From contig OZ251531.1 of assembly GCA_965243185.1 (NCBI GenBank), positions 2,108,001 through 2,172,000 of the forward strand: a stretch of DNA of 64,000 bases, written 5' to 3'. This DNA comes from CBDBCU01 sp965243185. Lineage in GTDB: Bacteria; Chloroflexota; Dehalococcoidia; Lucifugimonadales; UBA3495. Shown here piece after piece: positions 7,218-15,163 of this stretch; positions within the stretch are counted from its first letter, which is position 1; each line of letters starts with the position of its first letter. The notes under the pieces are model-generated. The model was given only the letters and a program-made list of their open reading frames with translations, was not told the DNA's origin and did no database searches. Both the position numbers and the translations under genes were made by a program.

Positions 7218-8186
7218 ATGGTCAGGGAAATGGAAGTGCCGGACATTCCGTTGCCGGATACGGGGGATAACAGCCCGCAAGCCCTCGACCGGATAAGCAA
7301 GCGGTTTCAGCAGCATACCGCCATCGAGATTGGCAAGGGCAACCGGCTGCAAGCCTCGGAAAAGGTCTGGGCTTCTATCGGGTATGCGCTTTCCTCGGTG
7401 GGAGAGCTGCGGGGCTGGCGGCACGACTCCCGCTTCTATAAGCAACTCATTGCCCGGCAAATCGGGAATGAACTTGCGGAAGCGGCGGCGGATACCCGGT
7501 CGATGTCCCGCGAGGAAAGGGACGAGTATTTTGAGGGGAAACTCGCGGAATGGATGTCGCCGTATGACCGGGGTCTGGTTATGCACAACAACTTCCGCCA
7601 AAATGAACTGGGCTGGCAGGCCATCAAAGAAGCCCAAGGGATGGCGGCCAATTTCATCCGGCAGTTGGACGAGTATCGGGAGAAGGGGTACAGCGACTAC
7701 ACCCCCCGGCTTCGGGAAGACCAAGAACGCTTGTTGCATCTGGAGGGGCGGTGGGACGAGTACAGCAAGTTGTCCCAACCCGAAAAGAAACGCTATCGGG
7801 ACAACTTGTTTCGCACCGGGGTAACAAAGCGGTGGGAGTTTCCGAGCCAACAGTCTCCCGATGATGACGATGACAACGGCGGTTCCGCTCCACCAGCGGT
7901 GCCGCCCTCGCCTAGTTCGCCAATGGACGGGGGAAACGCCGCGTCGGTTCCTGAACCCCGCGGCATCGACCTGTCCGCCTTGCAACGGCGGGAATTCCCC
8001 GATGATACGGCTGTCGAGGTGGCACATTCTTACCGCCCCACTACTCGCCGAACCGCGCCAAAGCCCGCTATTCCCCCGACAGTGACGGCAGGCAAAAAGG
8101 GGGAACCTGTGAGCGCAATGGTACTAGGCGGGAAAAACCGCAGCCGGAGTCAGCGTGTCCCAAAGATAGCGCGGCGCAAGCGGTAA
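7218..8186 (+). CDS. HEPN/PaREP1-like protein with disordered tail (transposon cargo)
   Basis: A 322-aa protein. Residues about 35-75 (NRLQASEKVWASIGYALSSVGELRGW) resemble the first helices of HEPN/PaREP1 domains, which often occur in toxins and defence genes, but I see no clear R-x4-6-H catalytic motif. A Pro/Ser/Asp-rich disordered region follows (about 212-260) and a basic tail ending RVPKIARRKR, the same ending as the transposase at the other end of the element. The stop codon lies in the right TIR. It has its own promoter and leader and faces away from the transposase operon. Function unknown; the HEPN link is tentative. Confidence 0.7.
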   Translation: MVREMEVPDIPLPDTGDNSPQALDRISKRFQQHTAIEIGKGNRLQASEKVWASIGYALSSVGELRGWRHDSRFYKQLIARQIGNELAEAAADTRSMSREERDEYFEGKLAEWMSPYDRGLVMHNNFRQNELGWQAIKEAQGMAANFIRQLDEYREKGYSDYTPRLREDQERLLHLEGRWDEYSKLSQPEKKRYRDNLFRTGVTKRWEFPSQQSPDDDDDNGGSAPPAVPPSPSSPMDGGNAASVPEPRGIDLSALQRREFPDDTAVEVAHSYRPTTRRTAPKPAIPPTVTAGKKGEPVSAMVLGGKNRSRSQRVPKIARRKR

Positions 8187-8227
8187 AATCCGCCTAAAGC
8201 AAAAATGCCCTAAAAGCAAACGGAACC
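8180..8227 (-). repeat. Right terminal inverted repeat of the transposon
   Basis: Reverse complement of 3176-3223 with one mismatch. It holds the last codons and stop (8184-8186) of the HEPN-like gene. The outside flank 8228-8235 is the second copy of CCGGCTTT. Confidence 0.93.
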
Positions 8228-8242
8228 CCGGCTTTGATTGCC

Positions 8243-8271
8243 TTGTTACCCTTGCCCCGCCGTGTTACCAT
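8243..8271 (+). promoter_or_regulatory. Predicted lepA promoter
   Basis: TTGTTA (8243-8248), 17 bases, TACCAT (8266-8271), ending 10 bases before the lepA start codon. The transposon's right target duplication ends at 8235, eight bases before the -35, so the insertion left this promoter intact. Confidence 0.45.
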
Positions 8272-8281
8272 AGTAGCCGTT

Positions 8282-10135
8282 ATGAATCCTGAACTTATCC
8301 GCAACTTTTGCATCATCGCCCATATTGACCACGGGAAGTCCACGCTGGCCGATCGTTTTCTGGAGATTACCGGCACCGTCCGGCCGCAGGAAATGAAAGC
8401 CCAGTTTATGGACCAGATGGAGCTGGAACGGGAGCGGGGCATTACCATCAAGGGCAAGGCGGTGGCGATGCAGCACCAAGACCGGGACGGCCGCGCCTAC
8501 CGGCTGAACCTGATTGACACGCCGGGTCATGTGGATTTTAGCTACGAAGTTTCCCGCGCCTTGGCGGCCTGCGAGGGGGCACTGCTGGTGGTGGACGCCA
8601 GCCAGGGCATTGAAGCCCAGACCATTGCCAATACGCTGCTGGCGATGGAGTATGACTTGGAATTGATTCCGGTGGTCAACAAGGTGGATTTGCCGCAGGC
8701 GGAGCCGGAACGGGTAGCCGGGGAACTGAAGCAGGTTTTCGGCTTCCGGGATGACGAAATTCTCTTTGTATCGGCCAAGGAAGGCACCGGAGCTAACGAT
8801 ATTCTCGATGCGGTGGTAGAGCGTTTTAAGCCGCCCGGGGGCAAAACCGCGGATCCCTTGCGCGCCCTGGTCTTTGACTCGGTTTATAACTCCTACAAAG
8901 GCATTATCGCCCATGTGCGGGTCGAGGATGGGCAGGTATCCCGCAGCGACAAAATAATGGTGATGTCCTCGGGCAAGACGGCGGAGATTGTCGAGGTGGG
9001 GGTGTTTGCGCCCTTTCCCACGCCGGTGGACGCCCTGACTACCGGGCAAGTGGGCTATGTGGCTACCGGGTTCAAGGATGTGCAGGAGTGCAGCGTTGGC
9101 GATACCCTGACCAGCAGCGGCCGGCCGGCGGCGGAATCCCTGTCCGGCTATGTGGAATTGAAGTCGATGGTCTTTGCCGGCTTGTACCCCTCGGACGGGG
9201 AGGAATACGGTAGCTTGCGGGCCGCCCTGGACAAGCTGCGGTTGAATGACGCCTCTTTGACGATGGAGCCGGAAAGCAGCGGCGCTTTGGGGTTCGGCTT
9301 TCGCTGCGGTTTCTTGGGGCTGATGCACCTGGAAATTATTCAGGAACGGCTGGAGCGGGAGTATAACCTGGATTTGATTGTCACCGCCCCCAGCGTGGCT
9401 TATCAGGTAATTCAGACCGATGGCAGTTCGTTGCGGGTGGACAATCCCTCGAAACTGCCGCAGCCGCACGAAATCAAGGAAATCCAGGAGCCGGTATTGG
9501 GGTTGACCATCGTTGCGCCCAACCGCCATGTGGGGGCGGTGATGGAGTTAATGCACGCCCGCCGGGCCGAGTTCAAGCGGATGGAGTATATTCAGGGGAT
9601 GCCGGTGCGCAAGGGCGGCAGCGCCGATACCTCCGGGGATGAGCAAACCCGGGTGGTAATGGAATATACGATGCCCCTGTCGGAGATGCTGGCGGATTTC
9701 TACAATCAGTTGAAGTCGCGCACTCAAGGTTACGCCTCTTTGGACTACAGCTTTGAGGGCTACCGGGCGGCGCCGTTAAGCCGGGTGGACATCCTGATTA
9801 ACCATCTACCGGTGGAGGCGTTGTCAATGATTGTCCACCGGGATTTGGCGGTGGCGCACGGGCGGTCTTTGGTGGAAAAGCTGCGGACGACCATTCCCCG
9901 GCAGCTGTTTGAGGTGCCAATCCAAGCAGCCATTGGCAGCCGCATTATTGCCCGGGAGACGGTGCGGGCGATGCGGAAGGATGTGCTGGCCAAGTGCTAC
10001 GGCGGCGACATTACCCGCAAGCGCAAGCTGCTGGAAAAGCAGAAAGAGGGCAAGAAACGGATGAAAAGCGTGGGCCGGGTCGAGGTGCCGCAGGAGGCGT
10101 TCCTCAGCCTGCTGGGGATTGGGAAGGAGAGTTAG
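8282..10135 (+). CDS. lepA: Elongation factor 4 (LepA), ribosome-associated GTPase
   Basis: A 617-aa translational GTPase that acts on ribosomes. The G1 motif AHIDHGKST (residues 10-18), switch II DTPGHVDF and G4 NKVD are intact. EF-G-like domains follow, then the LepA-specific C-terminal domain ending in a Lys-rich stretch (DITRKRKLLEKQKEGKKRMK). ATG 8282 is chosen because LepA proteins begin a few residues before NFCIIAHIDHGKST; an open frame from 8234 would start inside the promoter and TSD. Full length for the family. The cargo transposon lies immediately upstream. Confidence 0.98.
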   Translation: MNPELIRNFCIIAHIDHGKSTLADRFLEITGTVRPQEMKAQFMDQMELERERGITIKGKAVAMQHQDRDGRAYRLNLIDTPGHVDFSYEVSRALAACEGALLVVDASQGIEAQTIANTLLAMEYDLELIPVVNKVDLPQAEPERVAGELKQVFGFRDDEILFVSAKEGTGANDILDAVVERFKPPGGKTADPLRALVFDSVYNSYKGIIAHVRVEDGQVSRSDKIMVMSSGKTAEIVEVGVFAPFPTPVDALTTGQVGYVATGFKDVQECSVGDTLTSSGRPAAESLSGYVELKSMVFAGLYPSDGEEYGSLRAALDKLRLNDASLTMEPESSGALGFGFRCGFLGLMHLEIIQERLEREYNLDLIVTAPSVAYQVIQTDGSSLRVDNPSKLPQPHEIKEIQEPVLGLTIVAPNRHVGAVMELMHARRAEFKRMEYIQGMPVRKGGSADTSGDEQTRVVMEYTMPLSEMLADFYNQLKSRTQGYASLDYSFEGYRAAPLSRVDILINHLPVEALSMIVHRDLAVAHGRSLVEKLRTTIPRQLFEVPIQAAIGSRIIARETVRAMRKDVLAKCYGGDITRKRKLLEKQKEGKKRMKSVGRVEVPQEAFLSLLGIGKES

Positions 10136-10157
10136 GGGGAGACTGCAAACTTCCCCC

Positions 10158-10649
10158 TCACACCCCCAAGGTATCCCGCAGTTCCCGCAGTTGGGCCAGG
10201 TGTTCCCGCCAGTGGCCGGCAAAGAGGCGTTCCGGCAGCCATTGCGCCGGTCGGGGTTCATCCCAATGACGGTTGCGCTGATGCACCATTACCGTGGCGG
10301 CGGACAGGGATTCCTCGGTAACGGATTCCAGGGCGGCGGTCAGTTCGGCAAAGTAGCTTTCCAGGGCCGCCCGCAACTCGGCAAGTCCCCATTCCTGCAT
10401 TTGCGGGGTCAGATAAGGCTGGTCGGCCCACAGGTCAAACTCGGTTACGCTGCCGTCCATTACGCCCCGGAACACCGCCGGCACGCCGCCGGGCGGGGTG
10501 TTCAGCAGATGGCTGATTACTTCCCGGACCGACCAGCTTTCCGGGTCGGGCCGCCAGTCGAGGCAGTAGTCCATCCCTTCCAGGATCGCCATTAGTTCGG
10601 CGCGGATTTCCGGGATTTGAGCCAGCAGTTGGGCTTTCGGTTGGGTCAT
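10158..10649 (-). CDS. DinB-superfamily protein
   Basis: A 163-aa four-helix DinB-like protein. ESWSVREVISHLLN near residue 40 is the classic DinB 'W...e...Hl' helix, and HWREHLAQL near the C-terminus supplies further His residues, matching the family's His-triad metal site. Members include thiol transferases and stress proteins of mostly unknown substrate. ATG 10649 is chosen as the family-length start. It lies convergent to lepA with 22 bases between the stops and is followed upstream by the DUF2269-like membrane gene. Confidence 0.8.
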   Translation of the reverse strand: MTQPKAQLLAQIPEIRAELMAILEGMDYCLDWRPDPESWSVREVISHLLNTPPGGVPAVFRGVMDGSVTEFDLWADQPYLTPQMQEWGLAELRAALESYFAELTAALESVTEESLSAATVMVHQRNRHWDEPRPAQWLPERLFAGHWREHLAQLRELRDTLGV

Positions 10650-10675
10650 CAGGCGGCCCTCCGGGGATGGGAAAT

Positions 10676-11137
10676 TCAGGGCTTGAACACCATCAGGATC
10701 AGGATGATTAGCGGCAGCAGGGTGGCAATGCCGTTGACGCCCTCCCAAATCTTGCTGCTGCGCCGGTAGGCGGCGGGCAGGCTGCCGGCGGCAATGCCTT
10801 CCTGAGCTTGGCGGGCCAATCGCCGGTGCAAGGGGAACAGTACCGCCAACCAGAGGATGACGATGACGATCAGGAGCAGGAAGGAAATCGCCAACCACGG
10901 CTCCTGAAACCGCTGCCAACCGGTCAACCCGCCCATCCAGATGCCGGTAATCAGCAGAATGGCCAGGGACGGCGCGGTAAAGGTAAAGTCGGCACGGCCG
11001 AGGGCTTGGGCGTTGGCGGCAATCTGTTCCAAATTGCCCGAACGGTCGGCGCGCTTTTTCCAGAAAGCGGCCGTGGTCAAATGTCCCATCAGCGTTGCCG
11101 CCGCCAGGATATGCAGTACCAGCAATATGTTAAGCAT
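10676..11137 (-). CDS. DUF2269-like integral membrane protein
   Basis: A 153-aa protein with four hydrophobic segments (about 3-20, 45-65, 75-95, 130-150). The first (LLVLHILAAATLMGHLTTAAFWKKRAD) is typical of DUF2269. ATG 11137 is preceded by GAGGGAAA and overlaps the end of the upstream membrane gene by 8 bases, so the two are translationally coupled. Role unknown; both probably act together in the membrane. Confidence 0.75.
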   Translation of the reverse strand: MLNILLVLHILAAATLMGHLTTAAFWKKRADRSGNLEQIAANAQALGRADFTFTAPSLAILLITGIWMGGLTGWQRFQEPWLAISFLLLIVIVILWLAVLFPLHRRLARQAQEGIAAGSLPAAYRRSSKIWEGVNGIATLLPLIILILMVFKP

Positions 11138-11798
11138 TGTTTCCCTCGACATTAGGATTAGCCGTTCCCCGGAACAGCAGCCAACCGGCAAATGCGGCAA
11201 GCCAGAGCAGATAGAGGCCGCCGCTCAAGCGGTGCAGCAAGGCGGCATTATCATACCAGATGAAAAACATCAGTATCCCCACCGGCAAGCCCCACATTCC
11301 CAGCCACCGGCAAGGCGTTCCGCGCCAAGCAATCAGCCCGGCCAAGGCCAACAACCCCAACCCGGCAAAGGTGAAACTGACCTTGCCAGCCAAGGCGCGC
11401 CAGGGTTCAATGGCGGGGTAACTTTCTGCGGATTGGGCGATGGTCAGCCCGGCGATGCCGCCCAAGCCGGCAAAGACCGCCGCGCCCAGCAGCATCAGGG
11501 CGGTCAGCAGGGCCAGGTTTGCGGCCAAGGGGCGGAAAAGCTGGTAAAGAACGGCGGCCAAGGCAATCAGGATCAGGGCGGCCATCAGGTTGGCGGACTG
11601 GTTGATTACATAGGGCAAATAGTTGGCGGAAATTTGGGCTACGGGATTGGCCCCGTCCGCGCCGCTGGCCACCCGGGCCGCCACTGCTGCAATGACGGCT
11701 ACCACGTAAAGGATAAGTAGTCCGGCGGCGGCGCGTTCCGCAGCCCGGCGGGAAAGGATGCCGGTACGCTGCCTGTGGGATTGGTCGCTGCTTGCCAT
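11130..11798 (-). CDS. DUF4386-like multi-pass membrane protein
   Basis: A 222-aa protein with about six or seven TM segments after a short basic N-terminus (RRAAERAAAGLLILYVVAVIAA), the pattern of DUF4386 proteins. GAGGGAATCC precedes ATG 11798. It lies 26 bases downstream of galU on the same strand and overlaps the next gene, forming a three-gene run. Function unknown. Confidence 0.7.
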   Translation of the reverse strand: MASSDQSHRQRTGILSRRAAERAAAGLLILYVVAVIAAVAARVASGADGANPVAQISANYLPYVINQSANLMAALILIALAAVLYQLFRPLAANLALLTALMLLGAAVFAGLGGIAGLTIAQSAESYPAIEPWRALAGKVSFTFAGLGLLALAGLIAWRGTPCRWLGMWGLPVGILMFFIWYDNAALLHRLSGGLYLLWLAAFAGWLLFRGTANPNVEGNNA

Positions 11799-11824
11799 TG
11801 CCGGATTCCCTCTACTGCCGGGGG

Positions 11825-12691
11825 TTAGTCTAGCGGCAGGTTTTTCAGCAGATTTTTGATGGCGTCCCGGGTATCCGCCCGGCTTAATCCGAACTCCAGG
11901 GCGGCCCGCAGCAAGCCGATGGGATTGCCGCCATCATAGCGGATACCCTCAAATTCGTAGGCATAAACTGGTTGGCTTGCCAACAAAAGGCTGATGCCGT
12001 CGGTTAACTGAATTTCGCCCTTGGCTCCCGGCGGGGTACGCTCCAAGCAGTCGAAAATCGCCGGGGGTAGGATGTATCGGCCCACGATAGTCAAATTGGA
12101 GGGGGCTTCGGAACGGGGCGGCTTTTCCACCAGTCGGTTGACCTGATAGAGGCGTTCACTGATAGGGGCGGCGTCCACCACGCCATAGTTATGGATGACT
12201 TCCCAAGGGGCCGGCTCTACCGCCACTACGCCGCCGGCATCCGGGGGGGCCGCCGCCAGCATCTGGGCAATTGCCCCCGGGGTGTGGTCGATAATGTCGT
12301 CGGGCAGGATTACGACAAAGGGATTGTCCCCCACGGCATCCCGCGCGGTCAAAACGGCGTGGCCCAAGCCCAAGGGCTGCTCTTGAATGACGAAGGAAAC
12401 TTGGGCCAGGGCGGCGGCTTGTTGGATTTTCGCCAACAAGTCGGTTTCCCCGGTTTCAGTAAGCCGCCGCTCCAGTTCGGGATGGGGTTGAAAGTAGGCG
12501 GCAATGGATTCTTTGCCCCGGGAAGTAACGATAATCACTTCCTCAATGCCGGCGGCGGCCGCCTCCGCGACCACATACTGGAGCATGGGCTGGTCGAGGA
12601 TAGGCAGCAGTTCTTTGGGCAGGGATTTGGTAACCGGGAGAAAGCGGGTGCCTAGCCCGGCGGCGGGAATAACGGCTTTTTTGACCGGCAT
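11825..12691 (-). CDS. galU: UTP-glucose-1-phosphate uridylyltransferase
   Basis: A 288-aa enzyme making UDP-glucose from UTP and glucose-1-phosphate for glycan and exopolysaccharide synthesis. The nucleotidyltransferase signature KKAVIPAAGLGTRFLPVTKS and KELLPILDQP is at residues 4-32, with EEVIIVTSRGK, VILPDDI and a KGEIQLTDGI block further on, all typical of GalU. Full length. It opens the leftward run with the two membrane genes; an IS1-like element lies 67 bp upstream. Confidence 0.95.
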   Translation of the reverse strand: MPVKKAVIPAAGLGTRFLPVTKSLPKELLPILDQPMLQYVVAEAAAAGIEEVIIVTSRGKESIAAYFQPHPELERRLTETGETDLLAKIQQAAALAQVSFVIQEQPLGLGHAVLTARDAVGDNPFVVILPDDIIDHTPGAIAQMLAAAPPDAGGVVAVEPAPWEVIHNYGVVDAAPISERLYQVNRLVEKPPRSEAPSNLTIVGRYILPPAIFDCLERTPPGAKGEIQLTDGISLLLASQPVYAYEFEGIRYDGGNPIGLLRAALEFGLSRADTRDAIKNLLKNLPLD

Positions 12692-12781
12692 AATCAGCTC
12701 CTTTGCCGGTTATTCTAACACCGGCGCGGCCGTCTAGCCATAAGCGCCGGGTTTTGGTATTCTCAACACGTGTTGGCGTGG

Positions 12782-13524
12782 CTAAATCCAGCCTTGCTGG
12801 AGCCACAGCAGAGCCAAGGAACCAACCAGCATTTCCGCTTGCTTGGTGTATCCCTTAGTCCGCTGCACCAGCCGGTTCAGCTTCCCCCGCAAGACCGAAT
12901 GCAGCCCTTCATTCCGGTTGGCTTCCCGCCCTTTCCTTGCCACATGGCGGTCCGGCGGCAGCCAATTATACACCTAGTAGCGGTCCGTGCTGTATTTGGC
13001 CGTCTCCGGCAGCCGCGCCAGCAACCGCAGGAAAGTCTCCGTATCCCGTCCCCCCACCTCAAAATCCCGCCACCACCGCCCGTCGCTTTCCACCACTACC
13101 GCCGTCCCAATCCCCAGGGATTGCCGCTGCTCCCCCTTGCGGCAGCCCAGGTAAGTCCACGCCTCATCCAGGGAAATGACTACGGCCTTAACCCCGGCCG
13201 GCCGCCAGGCCGCTTGCTGCTCCCGCGCCCGGCTCAAGGTCTCCCGAGCCGCCGCGGCTTTTTTTGAATCCAGGAATAGACCGTCTCCAGCCGCACCTTG
13301 AGCACCCGCCCGATGGCCGAGCTGCTGCTGCCTTCCAGATACATCCGCACGGCTTGGCTTTTCACCTGCTTCGAATAGTAGTGGCGGTTGCCCTCCGGGG
13401 TGTGGCGATGCTTGCAGTGGCCACAGCGATAGGTCTGCTTCCCCCGGGAAGCGCCGTATTTGGGCATCCAGTTGGAGCTGCAATGGGGGCAGCGCAAGTC
13501 GTGGCGATAAGCCCGTTGGGACAT
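12782..13524 (-). pseudogene. IS1-type InsAB transposase fusion with in-frame amber codon
   Basis: After a -1 shift at the A7 site the InsB frame reads ...AREQQAAWRPAGVKAVVISLDEAWTYLGCRKG... (first catalytic Asp of the IS1 DDE core). It meets TAG at 12974-12976 after YSTDRY, then resumes in frame with VYNWLPPDRHVARKG...IEGLHS-type sequence to a stop at 12782. The continuous homology on both sides shows a single nonsense change in an otherwise complete transposase. Confidence 0.8.
13234..13524 (-). CDS. insA: IS1-type InsA (zinc-finger/HTH regulator of the IS)
   Basis: A 96-aa protein with two CxxC pairs (CPHC at about 12-15 and CGHC near 33-36) and an HTH (SKQVKSQAVRMYLEGSSSSAIGRVLKVRLETVYSWI), the normal InsA layout. 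In IS1 this protein represses the element, and a -1 frameshift at an A-run fuses it to InsB. Here the A-run is seven A (minus strand; 13259-13265), near the InsA C-terminus. Confidence 0.85.
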   Translation of the reverse strand: MSQRAYRHDLRCPHCSSNWMPKYGASRGKQTYRCGHCKHRHTPEGNRHYYSKQVKSQAVRMYLEGSSSSAIGRVLKVRLETVYSWIQKKPRRLGRP

Positions 13525-13616
13525 AATTCCGCTCCTCGGTCAAGGCAATTTCCCCTATTTTACCTCACGCCAACACGTGTTGAGAATGCCGGCGTTTTGG
13601 CGTTGGGGATATGGGT

Positions 13617-14300
13617 TTATCGGCTGGACTTTTGACGGCGGCGGGCCAAGGTGCGTTGGATGTAGGCGGCGGCGTCCGGGGTTTTGCAGCCGGTTTGACC
13701 GTGGTCGACCTCGACTTTGCCGATGCGGGCGGCGGCGGCCAGAGCCAGCGATTCCAGAGTCGGGTTGCGGATGCCGATGGCGATAAGGGCGTTGTTCATT
13801 GCGTCCCGCACCCGGTTTTGGCGGATGTGGATTTCCCGTTCGATGGTGTCCAGGTGGTCACTAAACCAGGCATCGGGCAAGTCGGGGTTTTGCATTGCCA
13901 GATGGGATACTAGGTGCCAGCCGGCGCGGCCGTGCCATTCCCCGGCGGCGTTGCGCCACTGTTCCGCTTTGTCCTGACACCGGGCGGTTTTGCCGGCAAA
14001 GGCGGCCAAGGCGTCGGTCAGCACATAGCTGTCGAGGTCGGCAGCCCAAGATTCGAGCAGAGCGTCATCGGCTAGGGAGGGGTCGGCAACAAAGGTAGCC
14101 AGGATGCGGGCGTCGTGGTTGCCGCTGCCCCACAATTCCAAAGCCAAGGAATGGTTGCGCCGGATGGTTTTGGCTAGTTTGCGCTGGTGGGCGTAGCTGA
14201 CGCCGTACAAATTGTCGCTAATGCCGTGCCGCCGATAGACTTTGCGGTTCTGTTCCGTGCCGAGGCTTTCGAGTTGTTGGAGGGTTTGATGGAGGTTCAT
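13617..14300 (-). CDS. DNA alkylation repair (AlkD-like HEAT-repeat) family protein
   Basis: A 227-aa all-helical protein. GVSYAHQRKLAKTIRRNHSLALELWGSGNHDARILATFVAD (residues about 33-75) is the conserved AlkD/AlkC-family region, and later repeats (GWHLVSHLAM, RDAMNNALIAIGIRNPTL) fit the HEAT-like fold. Such proteins bind alkylated DNA bases; this branch is often annotated without proven glycosylase activity. A second, more divergent relative is at 47165-47875. A terminal basic tail ends ARRRQKSSR. Confidence 0.82.
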   Translation of the reverse strand: MNLHQTLQQLESLGTEQNRKVYRRHGISDNLYGVSYAHQRKLAKTIRRNHSLALELWGSGNHDARILATFVADPSLADDALLESWAADLDSYVLTDALAAFAGKTARCQDKAEQWRNAAGEWHGRAGWHLVSHLAMQNPDLPDAWFSDHLDTIEREIHIRQNRVRDAMNNALIAIGIRNPTLESLALAAAARIGKVEVDHGQTGCKTPDAAAYIQRTLARRRQKSSR

Positions 14301-14463
14301 TTTGGGGGCGGTCGCTCCGGGTTAAAGATGGCGGGGGTGTAAAGTTCCGGTCGGCTATATGATATACTTCAGCCAGGAGAGTTTGACATCAGGAAAGGGG
14401 GGCGATTATGGAGGAATTGGAGAGAAACGGCCGGCAACACGCCGGCGGCCGGAGGCATCAGCG

Positions 14464-14781
14464 ATGACAACGACCACCACCAACCTTCAGACCAACTACA
14501 TCGTCAGTTCGCCGGAGACTTGCTGGGGGAAACCCCGAATTGACGGCTCCCGCATCAAGGTGCAGCATATCGCCTTGGAGCATACGCACATGGGCTGGAG
14601 TGTGGATGAGATTTGCGCGGCGCATCCGCACATCAGCCGGGCCAAAATCCACGCCGCCTTGTCCTACTACTATGACCACCAGGAGGAAATCGAGCGGGAC
14701 ATCCGGGAGGGCTTGGAGTTTGCGGAGCGGATGGAGCGGGAGCAGCGGGAGCGCCGGATGCGGGAAGCCGGCCTGATCTGA
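14464..14781 (+). CDS. DUF433 antitoxin-type protein (VapB45-like)
   Basis: A 105-aa protein with the DUF433 core (CWGKPRIDGSRIKVQHIALEH...GWSVDEICAAHPHISRAKIHAALSYYYDHQEEIERDI), a winged-helix fold acting as the antitoxin partner of DUF5615 PIN-like toxins. ATG 14464 matches the family start. Its TGA overlaps the ATG of the next gene (TGATG at 14779-14783), which implies translational coupling. Confidence 0.88.
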   Translation: MTTTTTNLQTNYIVSSPETCWGKPRIDGSRIKVQHIALEHTHMGWSVDEICAAHPHISRAKIHAALSYYYDHQEEIERDIREGLEFAERMEREQRERRMREAGLI

Positions 14782-15109
14782 TGCCGTTGTCCATCCTTTG
14801 CGACGAGCATATATCGCACCGGATTATCGGGGGCTGGAGCGTCAGGGGATTGACGCGATGAGCATTCGACAAGCCGGTCTGCGGACTGCCGGCGACCCGG
14901 TGATTCTGATAGCCGCGCGTCAGCTGGAACGGGTCATCTATACCTATGATGACGATTTCCTGCGGCTGAACTCCGAAGGCATTCCGCATTTGGGCATCCT
15001 CTACCATCACCCGCATAAGTATTCCATCGGGCAAGCCGTCAACGCTGTTGCGCTGGCTTGCCAGGTACTTGCTATGGAGGAAATGCGGAATGAGGTAGAA
15101 TATCTGTAG
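14781..15109 (+). pseudogene. DUF5615 PIN-like toxin, frameshifted
   Basis: ATG 14781 begins MPLSILCDEHISHRIIGG, the canonical DUF5615 start, but the frame ends after 26 codons. The rest of the family sequence (LERQGIDAMSIRQAGL...YTYDDDFLRLNSEGIPHLGILY...EEMRNEVEYL) continues in another frame to 15109. One missing base in the G-run near 14827-14831 (five G instead of six) explains it. The toxin is therefore inactive in this assembly while the antitoxin is intact. A sequencing error is the alternative. Confidence 0.82.
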
Positions 15110-15163
15110 GCTCTACCCTTATCTCTATCCCTATCCCCATCCCCTGCCGGGAGTGGACTGCTG

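Larger units (their letters stand above)
3176..8227. mobile_element. 5,052-bp cargo-bearing DDE transposon with 48-bp TIRs and 8-bp TSD
   Basis: The ends are 48-bp inverted repeats (3176-3223 and 8180-8227) with one mismatch, each starting GGTTCCGTTTGC towards the interior. Directly outside both ends is CCGGCTTT (3168-3175 and 8228-8235), a perfect 8-bp target duplication, as made by IS6-, ISL3- and IS1595-type elements among others. Inside are a DDE transposase gene and four cargo genes. On the minus strand lies Bro-N, methyltransferase-HNH, winged-helix/TM and transposase with gaps of 8-22 bases (one operon); a divergent HEPN-like gene reads right. The two outermost genes end inside the TIRs. 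The perfect TSD suggests a recent single-event insertion. Confidence 0.93.
12759..13587 (-). mobile_element. IS1-like insertion sequence (829 bp), probably inactive
   Basis: Perfect 22-bp terminal inverted repeats lie at 12759-12780 and 13566-13587 (outer end ATTCTCAACACGTG). Inside are two overlapping frames of IS1 InsA/InsB type on the minus strand. The flanks share an imperfect direct repeat (GCCGG-GTTTTGG at 12746-12757 and GCCGGCGTTTTGG at 13588-13600), possibly a degraded target duplication. An amber codon in the InsB frame suggests decay. Confidence 0.88.

Noticed and set aside
5237..12976. In-frame TAG codons in two mobile genes (5237-5239 and 12974-12976) as possible stop-codon recoding
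   Set aside because: Housekeeping genes in the window (oppD, oppF, lepA, selB) end with TAG at their expected lengths, so TAG is a normal stop here; decay is simpler.
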